Assembly (NCBI GenBank): GCA_003313425.1
Contig: NHZP01000072.1
Location: forward strand, 62,001-126,000
Source of the DNA: Pseudopyrenochaeta lycopersici
Lineage: Eukaryota > Ascomycota > Dothideomycetes > Pleosporales > Pseudopyrenochaetaceae
Length of the DNA: 64,000 nucleotides
Reading direction: 5' to 3'
Under the pieces are notes generated by a model. That model ran no database searches. It was not told the DNA's origin and saw only the letters and a list, made by a program, of their open reading frames with translations. The translations under genes were made by a program, and so were the position numbers. Below, piece after piece: positions 41,416 to 52,524 of the stretch. Each line of letters starts with the position of its first letter. The stretch's first letter is position 1.

Positions 41416-42410
41416 ATGGGCATGAATTTTGATCCCGAGAGGGACGTTGGGAATTTGGAGGGCAGAGTCGTGCTTGTTACGGGTGGTATGCGACCCCGAA
41501 CCCCCAATCGATAACATAGTCAGATGCTGACGATTGAACTACAGGTAACACAGGCCTGGGCAAACAAACAATAGCCTACCTCTCCTCCCACAAACCCGCC
41601 AAGATCTACCTCGCCGCACGCACTGCGTCCAAAGCCCGAGACGCAATCGTAGACATCAAATCCTCCGTCCCGAATGCCTGCGAAATCGAACACCTGCCTC
41701 TTGACCTGTCGTCTTTCTCCTCGGTCGCTGAAGCGGCTTCAACATTTCAAGCGAAAGAATCGCGACTCGACATATTGATCAACAATGCTGGTATCATGGC
41801 ATCTCCATACGAAACCACAAAAGAAGGCTATGAAATTCAATTTGGAACAAATCACATGGGGCACGCGCTGCTCACGAGGCTGCTGTTGCCGACACTATTA
41901 AAGACAGCAGAGGCGCCAGAGGCAGATGTCAGGATCATCACGCTGAGCAGCGAAGTGCACAGCAATCCTGTATCAGGAGGCATAATCTTCGACCAAAACG
42001 CGCTTGAGCAACAAGGTGCACGGAAACGTTATGGCTCGTCCAAACTCGCCAACCTCCTCTACGCCCGCGAACTCGCAGAGCGCTATCCCCAAATCACATC
42101 CGTCTCGATCCATCCGGGCGTCATTCTTACGGACCTCTTTGTTCACCTGAAAACAAACATCTTCATGAAAATAGCGATTCAGATATATGGTATGATTGGA
42201 TTTCTATTTCCCGGGAATTATAAGGATCCAAAGGGTGGTGCGCTGAATCAAACGTGGGCTGCTACGACGCGGAGGGAGGGTTTGGTGAATGGAGCGTACT
42301 ATAAGCCGGTCGGGGTGAAAAATAGTGGGAGTGAATTTGCGAGAGATGAGGGGCTGCAGAAGAAGCTTTGGGGGTGGACAGATGCGGAGTTGGTGAAGCA
42401 TGGCTACTGA
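41416..42410 (+). CDS. short-chain dehydrogenase/reductase, 5' end damaged
   Basis: Exons 41416-41485 and 41545-42410. The 59-nt intron has donor GTATGC, branch GCTGACG and acceptor CTACAG, and it restores VVLVTGGNTGLGKQ, the nucleotide-binding glycine motif. Further SDR marks are DILINNAGIMASPY, LSSEVHS and RYGSSKLAN (catalytic YxxxK). This subgroup (retinol-dehydrogenase/WWOX-like) reduces or oxidises alcohol/carbonyl groups with NAD(P). The first in-frame ATG is 41416, but the same frame continues upstream to ~41250 and encodes a hydrophobic helix (ILYILRLILEVLFTAILLGF) like the membrane anchor of the family. No ATG precedes it, and the MITE ends at 41160, so the original start was probably removed by that insertion. 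The rest looks intact. Confidence 0.75.
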
Positions 42411-42671
42411 TGTTAAACTTCAACACGATCGTTCTGCAGACTTTATCATATGCAGCCTGTAAGCCTAGAATACATCACATGACTGGTCCCCCGTCATGAC
42501 AAATCAGTCCGACTGCTATCGAGTTCATATCACACATGTACACACACACATCAATACACTCTCAGTATTGCTAATAATATGACACAAAGTAAGTGTTGTG
42601 ATACGTAACATATGATACAATCTTTTTGATGTTGTACCAATACAATGTGCGGACTGTAATATTGCGACAAT
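42411..42671. other. 3' flank of the SDR gene, no gene
   Basis: Contains short ACACAC and TATCATATG-type stretches. Nothing else recognised. Confidence 0.3.
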
Positions 42672-42896
42672 CAGTGATCGGAATGGTCTGGTCTGGTCTG
42701 GTCTGAGGGTACAGACCAGACCTGTTGAAGCAAGTGATTGTATTGTTGTTTTTAGATGCAGGCGGAATGCCTCATATATATGTACGCATTCCCAACGCCT
42801 GTTACATGTATGCTTCAGCCACCGTGATATCCGACAGTCTCAACAAATCGTCAGACCAGACCAAGACCAAGTCAGACCACACCATTCCGATCACTG
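42672..42896. repeat. hAT-type MITE with perfect 8-bp target duplication
   Basis: 225 bp starting CAGTGATCGGAATGG and ending with its exact reverse complement. The left end adds tandem GGTCT units (tggtctggtctggtctggtc). Flanked by gcgacaat on both sides (42664-42671 and 42897-42904). CAG ends and an 8-bp duplication are hAT hallmarks. Non-coding. Confidence 0.85.
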
Positions 42897-43104
42897 GCGA
42901 CAATACAATATAAGAATGTATAGATTGACAGTATATTGTCTATATTGGGTTGCCCATTGTCGGCAAATTGCACTTCTTTGTTGACAACCAAACCCAACAC
43001 GTAATCACGCGTGGAAGAAACACGTGAGGGAAGGTCGAAGCGCGTTGACTTCGCCATCTGGCGGTCGTCTGCGACCATCCACGTGCTCCTCACCTCTGTC
43101 CACC

Positions 43105-45598
43105 CAGTGTGGTTTTCAATCCCGATTTTGTCAATCTTATCAATCAATCCTTATCAATCGATATCAATTCCATCCTCGAATTGAATTGACGATTGACCAC
43201 GATTGACGGCCCCTGCACTACCCCTGGTTGCCCTGCCGAACGCCACCTAACAAACGCCACCAAACACACCCACAGGAACCCATAGTATCCGAAGTCCATC
43301 AAAGTTCTCTTCTTTTACCTTATTTTATATGGAGCATGGATATTGAACTCAATTTGTCCTTAACAGACCTTTCCGCCGAGGATTCTCTCACTACCGAGGC
43401 GACAACAGAGTCCAGAAACACGAGGGGAACTGCGGCAACTGCAACAAGGGCACACTGTCGTCCACCAGGACCAAACGAACCAGAAAAACAAGGGAAAAAT
43501 AGACTTTTCTATTGCAAATACTGTACGGATGGCTACCGAAGCCAGGCAAGTAACACATTTCGAAACCATCTTGCAAGTGTCCATGGCATCACTGTCGTGG
43601 AAGAGCCTTCAGCGATTCATAAATCCACTGTTGACCAGCTTGAACGCCTTTACCTAAAGGCTGCTTCATCAGGGCAAACGCCGCAAAAGGTAGACACTCA
43701 AGTCTTTCGAAAGGTACTTGACAAAGAGACCATTACTGAGGCGCTAGCTACGTTAATCATCGCGCGGAACCTGTCCTTTCGTATTGTAGAGTGGCCCGAA
43801 TTTCATGCTTTTTGCCAGCTCCTCAACCCTGAGGTCGAAGGCTACATTACAACCGCGCACTCAGAGGTCAGAAAGAAGATTACGATGCTCTACGAATGCC
43901 GGAAAGATTCTATACGAAAGAGGCTTCAGTCGTCGAGCTCAAAGGTCCATCTTTCAGTCGATGTGTGGTCATCTCCTAACAGACTCCTTCTGCTTGGAAT
44001 CTGCGCCCATTACATTACAGAAGGCGAAAACGAAGTATGCAGGCTTCTCATCGGTCTTCGTACGATTCCCAGTCATGCCGGAGTGGAGCAATTTAAGGCT
44101 CTCAAACCGATCCTTGAAGACTTCGGCATTAGTCAAAAGATTGGATCCGTCATCAGCGACAATGCAAGCTCAAACGATATTCTTTGTTCTGCGATCGGTG
44201 ACTATCTTGAAGAACAAGATGTCCCTTGGGACACACGAACCCACCGTATACGTTGCATTGGCCATATAATCAATTTGGCCGTTCAGGCATTCCTCTTCCA
44301 CAACTTCGTGCAGGTGAGGGAGTTGGACTCGTTCGAAGAGCAGGAGATTGCGGCGCGAGATGGCCCAGTTGGAGCTACCGAAGCCCTACGGCAGCCATTT
44401 CGAGTCATGGGTCCCCTGGGTAAGCTTCACAACATTATTGTCTTCGTTCGAGCGTCAAGTGGCCGCACTCAGACCTTCATCGACCTAGTGGGAAGGTTGA
44501 TTCCGCTAGACAACCGTACGAGATGGAACAGCTGGACAAATATGTGCGAGGTCGCACTCAAGTATGAAAGCAAAATCGACGAGTTCTGCAAAGCTTATTG
44601 GGCTGACCTGAAGGATGACTTCCTCTCCCCTGTAGACTGGCAAATGATTCGTACCATCCAAACGTTTTTGGGACCATTCCACGAGGCAACCCTGTACTGT
44701 CAAGGGTATAAGGCGACAATCGACTTTGTGCTCTTTACTATGGATGTGCTGATCAGGCACCTTGAATCGTCTCTTGAAGAATTCCAAGACGACAAGGAGC
44801 TCTGTGCTCGGATCAACAGTAGCTGGGAGACTCTTGGCAAGTATTATAGCAAGACAGATGACTCCCCTCTTTATGCCGCTGGTATCATACTTCATCCAAA
44901 CCGCCACACAAAGTATATTCAAAGCAACTGGAAAGCATCCTGGCAAAAAAAAGGCCATCAACAGAGTTAGAAAGCTTTGGCGGGGCTACCGGGATAGCCC
45001 ACACCTTCTTGCGATACCGTCTTACGAAGCCGAAGCGAATCAAAAGACTCAAAAGCCAATCTCTGCATTTCGCAAGATTGCACGAGACCTGGAGGGTTAC
45101 TCTCGGCCACGCATCCTGGATGAGTTTGACGACTATTGCGATCAAGAGCCTTATGACCTTGGGAATATGAGTGCTATTGAGTGGTGGCTACAAGCTCCAC
45201 AGAAAACACGCTTCCCAAGGTTGTCAATAATGGCACTTGATATCCTCTCGATCCCAGCAATGAGTGACGAGGTAGAGCGAGTCTTTTCGGGAGCTCTTCG
45301 TACAATCTCATGGGATAGAGCGCAGCTATCGGCTCAAACAATTGAGATGCTTGAATGTATGAAAAGCTGGCATCGAAACGCTTGATTGGGATTCTAAATT
45401 GAAATGTGTTATCCCATGGTTGCCCTGCCAATAAGCCACAGTGAGAATTGGCGGTGTGATATCTGTAGTGAAAAAGGGGGTGGCGCCTCAATGGCGGAAG
45501 TACCAAGAGGATTGATCAATTCCATGTCAATTCCATGCCAATTCAAGTCAATCGTCGATATCGATTGATAAGGATTGACAGGATTGAAAACCACACTG
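43105..45598 (+). mobile_element. hAT DNA transposon with 8-bp target duplication
   Basis: 2,494 bp with inverted ends starting cagtgtggttttcaatcc, flanked by the perfect duplication tgtccacc (43097-43104, 45599-45606). Subterminal tgtcaatc/ttatcaatcgatat repeats are also inverted. It carries a near-intact transposase gene. Confidence 0.92.
43336..45385 (+). pseudogene. hAT transposase, one frameshift in an A8 run
   Basis: From the ATG at 43336, 682 residues would be encoded if one A of the eight at 44945-44952 were absent: WKASWQKK then continues with AINRVRKLWRGYRDSP in the next frame. A BED-type zinc finger (FYCKYCTDGY, HLASVHG) lies near residue 70. The RNase-H-like core follows (VHLSVDVWSSPNRLLLLGIC, GSVISDNASSND, CIGHIINLAVQAF, DNRTRWNSWTNM). 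The C-terminal hAT dimerisation domain is complete (ALDILSIPAMSDEVERVFSG). A lesion in a homopolymer could be a real mutation or a sequencing error. Intact target duplications support a young insertion. Confidence 0.88.
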
Positions 45599-45639
45599 TG
45601 TCCACCTTTATTTCACTACAAGACCTAGGGGCTACCGCT

Positions 45640-46010
45640 ATGCCTCACACAACAGCTCCCTTTTGTACTAACGTCGCAACGAAGAGGTTCGTCAGTATGA
45701 GGCAGTCTCTTTCGGAGGTCTCTAGCCAGCAATTCCATGACCTGGAAGAGTGCGGAACCTTTAAAGGCCAACCAACGCGTCCTCGCACAGCATCTTCAGT
45801 CTCCTCTACCAAGCCACCAACATTACGGGTTTCTCTCATATGCCAGACGAGAATATAGAGACGAGATATTACAATGAGCGGACAAGAAAGAACTGTGGCG
45901 CTGTAAGCATTGTAACAAAACTTATGCCTGTTCAGGGGATGCTGCGGCTCCTGCAAAAGCATCTAATGGGCCCTCCTGACAGTCACAGCCTTTCCATACG
46001 TGGGCAATCG
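45640..46010 (+). pseudogene. second hAT transposase N-terminal fragment
   Basis: Just outside the first hAT element, decayed frames encode the start of another hAT-like protein. They end in a BED-finger half (ELWRCKHCNKTYACSGDAAA) at ~45888-45950, which then meets a stop. The catalytic core is absent. Confidence 0.45.
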
Positions 46011-46291
46011 GTTATAACGGTTAAAAAATGGGCTCATAATCGTTATGGTAGGTACTGCTACAGAGGTCACTAGTCTTAATACGTTCGGTATGCCTCTCAA
46101 CATTCTTACCTCTGGCATCCTGCAGTAGCTGTGTGGTAAGATTGGCCGACCGTGCCTCTTTATCATCAGGGTGACAGCTAACAAGTGCAAATATAAAACG
46201 AATGAAGATGATGCAATCAATGGAGTTAAGGTATGGTCAGAAAGGGGAAGGTACTAAGCGGCCTGAGCGTAAATTTTACCCCATCTATGAA

Positions 46292-47901
46292 CTAGTACGT
46301 ATATCTGAAGCCCACCTGGCCCTCGATAAGGTCCACCGGTTCTCCCCTCTGCTCCTGCCTCTCGACTTGCTTGTTCTTCTTCCAGAAATAGAATGAGGTT
46401 ACACATAAGATAAAAAGAATCAAAAACTGTAGGGCAGCGCTTACCCACAGGCCGGTTGCGTACCTTGGTGCATCTTTCTGCTGGAATGTTGTAGAGGCAA
46501 GAATGCCACCAAGAGCGCCGAATCCGATTTGTAGAGCACTCCCCACTGATCTCTTACTCTGACTCCTAATATTGTTGCTTTGGTAAGCAAGAATAGCGGG
46601 TACGTTTCCCTGCGCACCTGCAACACCAAGGAAGGTTCCGAAGTAGCGAACGCCGTTGTTGGTAGCGTAGGAAACAAGCATAAGTCCGGTGATAACGATG
46701 AGACTTTGGATAGCGATAAATGGAGCACGGACTTTCTTCCTATCGGCTAGCCATGCAAATCCAAAAGCAACTAGAGCAGCAGTAATAGCGGGAGGAGCTG
46801 ACAACGCGTTTGCTTGTCCTCCTGTGTATCCCATACCAACGAGAATAATTGGTAGGAAATACGAGAACGCATAAACCGGCATCGTTGTCGACATAAAGAG
46901 AATAGCGTATACCCACAGCCTCCAGTCTCTAAGATGATAGAATAGCACTGCCCACGTTAACGGATCTGCCACAGAATCGCCTCGGTCGTCTTCAATTCTT
47001 TGCAAGATAAAGTTAGCTTCGTCGTAGGTTAAGAAGCCTTTTTTTCCTGCTTTGTCGGGGAAGTCAATAATGAAAAACCAGGATATGGTTGCAGCGACGC
47101 AGGTGATGATTGCTTCAATGATAAAGATCCTAGATTGAGTCGTGCAGTCAGTGTTTGTGCCCCATGCAATTAGGGGCTAATGCTACGTACAATTGCCAGC
47201 CACGCACTCCACCTACACCTTCCATTTGCATAAGGCCGTAGGCGAGAAGATTAGCAAAGCCCCCAATTGCAACCGAAAAAAGGTAAAAGCCACCCAACCT
47301 AAAGTGGCTATCAGCAATTAAATTTGTAACTCTAAGGATGCAACACATACCGCTTTTGTGCCTCGTATCTGAGGTACCAACATGTAATTAGGTATACGCA
47401 GCCCGGGAAGAAGCCTGCCTCCATAGCACCTAGGAGAACACGGCAGATAGCAAGAGTCCACCAATTTTTAGCAAATGCTTGTCCAATCATGATAACACCC
47501 CAGGAGAAGGCGATAAATGATAGCCAATTAGCCACTCCAGCTTTGCGCAGAATAATATTGGAGGGCAGTTCGAGTAGGAAGTAGGTAGGGAAGAAAAGTA
47601 CGAGGACGGTAGTATATCGGTTCCCGACCTGGAGCTGGAGATCCTGGCCCATACCAGCAACGCGGGCGACTCCAATCTATAGATTGTTAGCGGTCAATAT
47701 CTAGTCTGTTTGTGTAAGGGGTATTACGTTTCCGCGGTCAATGAATGAGATCGAATAAAGCGCGCCGAGAATGGGCAGCAATCGTAGATCGATCTTCCGT
47801 ATCAACTTCTTCTCCCTGGCCGGGTCAAAGGCTCCCACAGTGGGAAGCCCGGCTTCCTCTTTCTGAATCGCGTTGGATCTCGAGGACTTGTCGCTCGACA
47901 T
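46292..47901 (-). pseudogene. MFS permease of the Dal5/allantoate (ACS) family, one frameshift
   Basis: Exons complement(47728-47901), (47351-47676), (47191-47298) and (46292-47130), about 482 residues. Introns of 51, 52 and 60 nt have donors GTAATA, GTATGT and GTACGT and acceptors CTATAG, TTTAG and TCTAG. Family marks are KKLIRKIDLRLLPILGALYS, FIDRGNIGVARVAGMG, WLSFIAFSWGVIMIGQAF, GAMEAGFFPGCVYLITCWYL and GWQLIFIIEAII. Proteins of this group import organic anions such as allantoate, nicotinate or pantothenate with protons through 12 membrane helices. One surplus C at 47100-47101 breaks the frame inside helix ~6 (IIEAIIT versus VAATISWFFIIDFP). All other parts are intact, so it is either a recent pseudogene or carries a sequence error. 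Confidence 0.8.
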
Positions 47902-48438
47902 GGTGACAAGGATTTCGACAAGTGGGCCGGCCTATGTGCTGCTGGGATGGTAATAAACAAAGCGTCTTTTCAATTTTGAGTTCGAATGTTTGATCTCGTC
48001 CTGTCCTGGGACCACGTCTTTTACATACCGCGACCCGGTGAATCTGCGATCTGGGGTCCGGGGTTCAGGGTCCCAGGAACCTTACCAATTCCCCGCCTCT
48101 CAATTCGTAATCGACCCTGCCAAGTCGTCGTATGCTTTAAAGTTGAGGAGCTGTAAAATGTGGGGTACTCTGTGACTGGTTATTTTCCGTCCGGGCACAG
48201 AAAGGTATCCACTAGATGCCACTAGATGCGTACAGGGGCTCTTACTAGATATGAAGAGGCTTCGAAGGCGTCGTGGGCTTCCGTAAGCCTCTACACCTTG
48301 TCCGCTCCCTTGCTCATGTCCGCGGGGTCGACCCGGGGATCACACGTCTACCGAGGGGTTATACAGCTACCCGCTTCCTCAGGCTTTCGATCACGCCAGC
48401 CTATAGCAGTGCACGCATCCTTCTTTGCCTCTTGGCGT
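47902..48438. other. 5' flank of the permease gene
   Basis: Presumed promoter region. It is G+C richer than the transposon areas. No other gene recognised. Confidence 0.3.
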
Positions 48439-48592
48439 CAGGCTTGTCATCAAATAAATCAAATCAGATTGAAGGTTCAATTCGATTTGATTTGATATCA
48501 CCAAATGTTGATTTGATTTGATTTGATTTGATTTGCCAAGATTTGGATCTATTTGGATTTGATTTATTTGTTGACAAGCCTGCTTGGCGTCT
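48439..48592. repeat. hAT-type MITE built of GATTTGATTT repeats
   Basis: 154 bp, starting caggcttgtcatcaaataaa and ending with the inverted copy (one mismatch). The interior is a run of gatttgattt units (48500-48535). Flanked by a perfect 8-bp duplication cttggcgt (48431-48438, 48593-48600), diagnostic of hAT-type transposition. Confidence 0.82.
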
Positions 48593-48660
48593 TCTACTAT
48601 TGCTACGCTATTCTTAAACAAATACTCAGACTGGGACTCAAACTCAGATGTGATCGTAAC

Positions 48661-49173
48661 ATGGCGTCATTAGCTATCCCAACGTCAATGACCCGCCTAA
48701 TTACCGACATTGTGCATGGACGGCAGGACGGGACATAGCCGTCCGTCTCCAGGCATAGATTGATATTGGCAACCACGCATGCTATCTTGCTGGGCCCATT
48801 CTAAGCTGAGATTGAGGAAGGACTACGGCCGGAGATAACTGACGACGAAATTTGGCAACGGGAGTGGGTGCGCGCGGAGTTTGCAGAGCCCAGCAGGACA
48901 CATACTTCGTGGTTGCAAACCCTGCCAAGAGGCACACGGATTGCATCGAGCTTGGCACAGCGGGGCGCGGCTAGCTCCGTCCCCACAGATGCGCAGCTAG
49001 TTCCCGGGCTTGCATGGAGACCTGGAACTTGCCGCGCGAAAACAAAAAGTTTTCCCACACCAGTAGTCTATCAGAGGTGCAGTACCACCGTCCGAGCAAT
49101 GGTGATATCGCAAGGCTTGGACAATCTTTTGTCATGCGTGACTGTGGCGAAGCTTGAGCGAGAAGTCCTATAA
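48661..49173 (+). other. unidentified coding-like remnant
   Basis: A frame with one stop near 48802 reads EIEEGLRPEITDDEIWQREW and VRAEFAEPSRTHTSWLQTLP, ending at 49173. A short ATG frame (MASLAIPTSMTRLITDIVHG) precedes it at 48661. It has no recognisable domain and is probably the 3' part of a broken gene. Confidence 0.35.
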
Positions 49174-49214
49174 GACTGGTATTACGTGTAGCACAAGCAG
49201 GCACAGCATGGATA

Positions 49215-51341
49215 CCGAGGTGGACGGCGTAACGAGCCAGACGGCGTAACGAGCCACCCAACCACCAAAATCAACACCACAACTTGAGGCTATTGAGCCT
49301 CACAAAATAGCTATTAACGCGATATTTTTTGGTGTTGGGGCCTAGGGGCCTGTGCAAATATATATAGCTACTCAAATCTAATTAGAGGGTTGATTTCCCT
49401 GCTGCGTCGTGAGCGAGCAGGTAGAGCGCCCTCTGCGCCTTGTGCAGACCCTCCACTATCTCTAGGCTGCGCAACCTCTCTATTTTTTAAGATTGCTTAA
49501 GTAGCAGCCTTAAGCCTTATCTTGTTCCCCTTTTAGGTAATTTTAAGAGCGTTTTGAAGTCGTTTTTGAGTCCTACGAGCAGCTGCTCGAGAGGCTTGAT
49601 CCTTAGCCTTTTGAGCTCTCTCCTTCTCTCTTAATAACTTAGCTGCAACCCTCGCAGTACGCCTAATCTCCTTTGCCTTAGCCTTAGCCTGCTTCCTTGC
49701 CTTACGGAGCTTAGTTGCTTCAATTTTTTGGAGTCGTTTTTGCTCCTCCTTAAGCTCCTGCTGCTGTAGACGGTTACGTGCTTCCTTCACCTTCCTTAGA
49801 GACCAGAATACAGCACTACTATGGTACTCCTTAGGCTGCTCTAATAGTAGGACCTTGCCTTGCTTCCTACGTCGCCTCTTATTAATAAGAGCCTCTCTAA
49901 GGCCTTGAGCCTTGTGTTCAAGCAGCGTTTTCTGCACTGAGATTGAGTGGAAGGCCTGGCTCAGCTTTTGAGCTCGTGGATCTTGTCTATCCTTGACAAC
50001 CTGGCGTAGTAGGCCCTCAGTTTTCCTCCAGTTTGAGGCGCTCAAAGTTGAGGAGTTACTATCACTTAAAATTGCCTTAGGAGCCTTAATGAGGCTAAAT
50101 CTCTTAAGTATTACCTAAGGATTAAAAGGTGATAGGCTAGTAGCTTCAAACGCCTTAAGGATAGTTGATTCCTTAAAGGAGTCCTCCTAGGCTGCCATAA
50201 ACAGTGGAAAAAAGTCTCTTTTACTTATTAAAGTAAGCCCTTGGCACCTCTCTATAAAGGCTAAGATCTAATTTAAGTAAGCTGTTAAGAGAGGCTTAAA
50301 CATAACAACATCTAGTAGTTAAAGCGTGTGAGTTGAGTGAGGAGGATACACTGTAAGGAGGATCTTGTTTTAATTGCAGTACTTAATAAAATCTATTGTA
50401 AGGTGAGATCCGTGGCTATTAAGGATAAGGAGCCTATAGGAGGAGTGCGCCTTTACCTTTGTCCTGCGATCAAACACCTGTTTAAGCCATGCTAGGCCTA
50501 TATCATTGTTGGTCTATCCTGAGGTTAAGGAGCTGAAAAAGACTTGATGAGACTCAGAATCGCAGGCCTGCAACCACGAGTCTTAAATTAAGCTTAAGGC
50601 TGATTAATATATGAGGGCAGGCTTAAGGGCAGATCCATCAGCGCATACGCAGGCCAGCAGCGTTATCTACTCTCGACTACCATCCTAGATGTAAGCCTTA
50701 ATCTTGCGCTCCTTATATAGCCTCCTACTAAATACCCTCTTTGACCTAGTAACTACTCCTAGCATAAAGCCTTTCTTATCTATATTATATGTATTGCGAG
50801 ACTTAATGTTGTATTAGCTAATCTTATCACGCAGGAGATTAAAGTAGAGGGTGTACTTTGCCCCTGAATTAGCTTGGTGGCGCGATCGATCGATCCTAGT
50901 TACCTAATTTAAGATGAGCTTAACCGTGTGATTCTTGATATAGCGATTAACCTAGTGTACGCCAAGCTCTTTTTTTACAATCTGTAAGCTAAAGCGTTGT
51001 ATCATAGGCCTAGTAGGGGGTAAGCCTTGCTCTGTAAGGCGTTTAATGTAGTGTAGGAGCTCCTGCTCTTGATAGGGGTGGAGAGCTTGTTAATTTTCTG
51101 CCTTGGTGTTGTGTGAGCCTGATACTCCTTGGTGTCTCCGCGCGAGCGTTGTACGGTTACAGCAATACTTTTTTATAATTTCTTGATAACTAAATTTTTC
51201 TCCAGGCTTCAGCGATTCTATAGCTGCAATTGCAGCCTCGATTAAGCTTATATTGGTGAAGATATCGCTTGTTGAAGTTTTGTTGTTGTTGAGGAGGGGT
51301 GGCTCGTTACGCCGTCTGGCTCGTTACGCCGTCCACCTCGG
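49215..51341 (-). mobile_element. Fot/pogo-type DNA transposon G, RIP-degraded
   Basis: 2,127 bp bounded by TA (49213-49214, 51342-51343). Both ends are leader ccgaggtg plus two perfect 17-nt units (gacggcgtaacgagcca twice). The ends are identical although the inside is full of TAA/TAG codons and TpA. Same family as element B and the MITE at 40852. Confidence 0.9.
49533..51255 (-). pseudogene. transposase of element G, many stops
   Basis: The last 170 codons remain open (49533-50045) and match the charged coiled-coil tail of element B's transposase (KEYHSSAVFWSLRKVKEARN versus EEYHGGAVFWSLSKRREAEF). Upstream, fragments of the catalytic domain and helix-turn-helix can be followed to ~51255, but each is broken by C-to-T-type stops. 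This is a dead copy. Confidence 0.8.
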
Positions 51342-51807
51342 TAGCCCTGAACGGTTCGGGCCGTTCTCGGACGGATATGCTCGCAGTCCATATGCAGGTG
51401 AGAAACACTACCACGAGCACACGGACAAACAAACGGTAAACTATACACCTGCTGTTTGTGTCTTAGAATGATTTCATAGAATGAGGATAACGACGAGAAT
51501 TGTTCTAAGTGAGCATTCACGGGCAGTGGGTCAAGTGAGGAGGAGAATTACCGACGCACCAAGGTTCTTCATTTCGATTTTTTTTTGGACCTGTACGTAT
51601 GCTATCCATATCAGCACCGAAGTCTGCGCCGATATGTCCGATGCTTGGCATCGTCGTAGAAGGTTGATCCCAACTCAGCTTAATAATGCTGGCCGTAATC
51701 AAACCCCCTGAGATGATGAATAATTACACATATAAAGATAGTTTGTTGCTATTGTGTGGCTATTGAATATCTACTAGCTGACCACGTGAACATCTCTTTC
51801 CATCGAC
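51342..51807. other. 5' region of the secreted-protein gene
   Basis: About 465 bp between transposon G and the next ATG. No other gene was seen. The promoter probably lies here. Confidence 0.3.
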
Positions 51808-52524
51808 ATGAAGTTCTTTACGACCATCCTTCCCGCTATAGCGCTTCTCTTGCCTGCAGTCCGCGCGATTAACATGACATTCTACAATCCCCAATGCGGG
51901 GTTGACTACGCCTTCGGTCCATTCTACGAAGAGTAGTTTCTCCCTCTAGAATTTCTCTTTCAACCTCATCTGACTTTGTGATAGGTTATTGTTGCAAGCT
52001 GAAACTCCCACATCGACAACAGAATTTACGGATTTCTTCACCGCGAATGGGTCCATGATCGTAACGAACAACACTGCCCAGGGCACAGAGGATGTTCTGG
52101 CGTTAAGACAGGCTCTATTGCCGGTTGATGGGTCGGTTCGATGGAATGTGCGTTACTTCCCTGGGGAAGCGGCTTGACCTCTTGGAGCCAAAATCTAACG
52201 TGAATAATTCACCGCAGCATTTCCCAAATATCACATTCGTGGCTGAGGATACAGATACCACGAAGACTTACCAGCTCTCCGGCATCTTGCACATCATCGA
52301 AGCTGGCAACTGCTCTACAACTTAGTGCGTATACATCTTAGCGACTTTGCTTATGTTATACTTCATTTCCGTGCTGACACTGTTTTAGTTTCTCGACCCG
52401 ATTCACGGTGACGAAGAATGTGATGTCGAAGATTCCGAATTTGCAGCCTCGATCCGGAAGTTTGGTCACATATGATGGATTTCGCGTTGAGGGCTCGTTG
52501 GATCCCTGTTTTGCGTCATATTGA
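51808..52524 (+). CDS. secreted protein, 176 aa, four exons
   Basis: Exons 51808-51932, 51985-52147, 52218-52324 and 52389-52524 join in phase. Introns of 52, 70 and 64 nt start GTAGTT, GTGCGT and GTGCGT and end GATAG, CGCAG and TTTAG. A signal peptide (MKFFTTILPAIALLLPAVRA) precedes a 156-residue mature protein with three Cys (30, 128, 172) and sequons (NMT, NNT, NIT, NCS). The second half reads FPNITFVAEDTDTTKTYQLS and SLVTYDGFRVEGSLDPCFA. No family is recognised. The length, secretion and position beside a transposon would fit an effector-like or surface protein. It was assembled from short open frames, and all junctions keep the frame. Confidence 0.78.
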
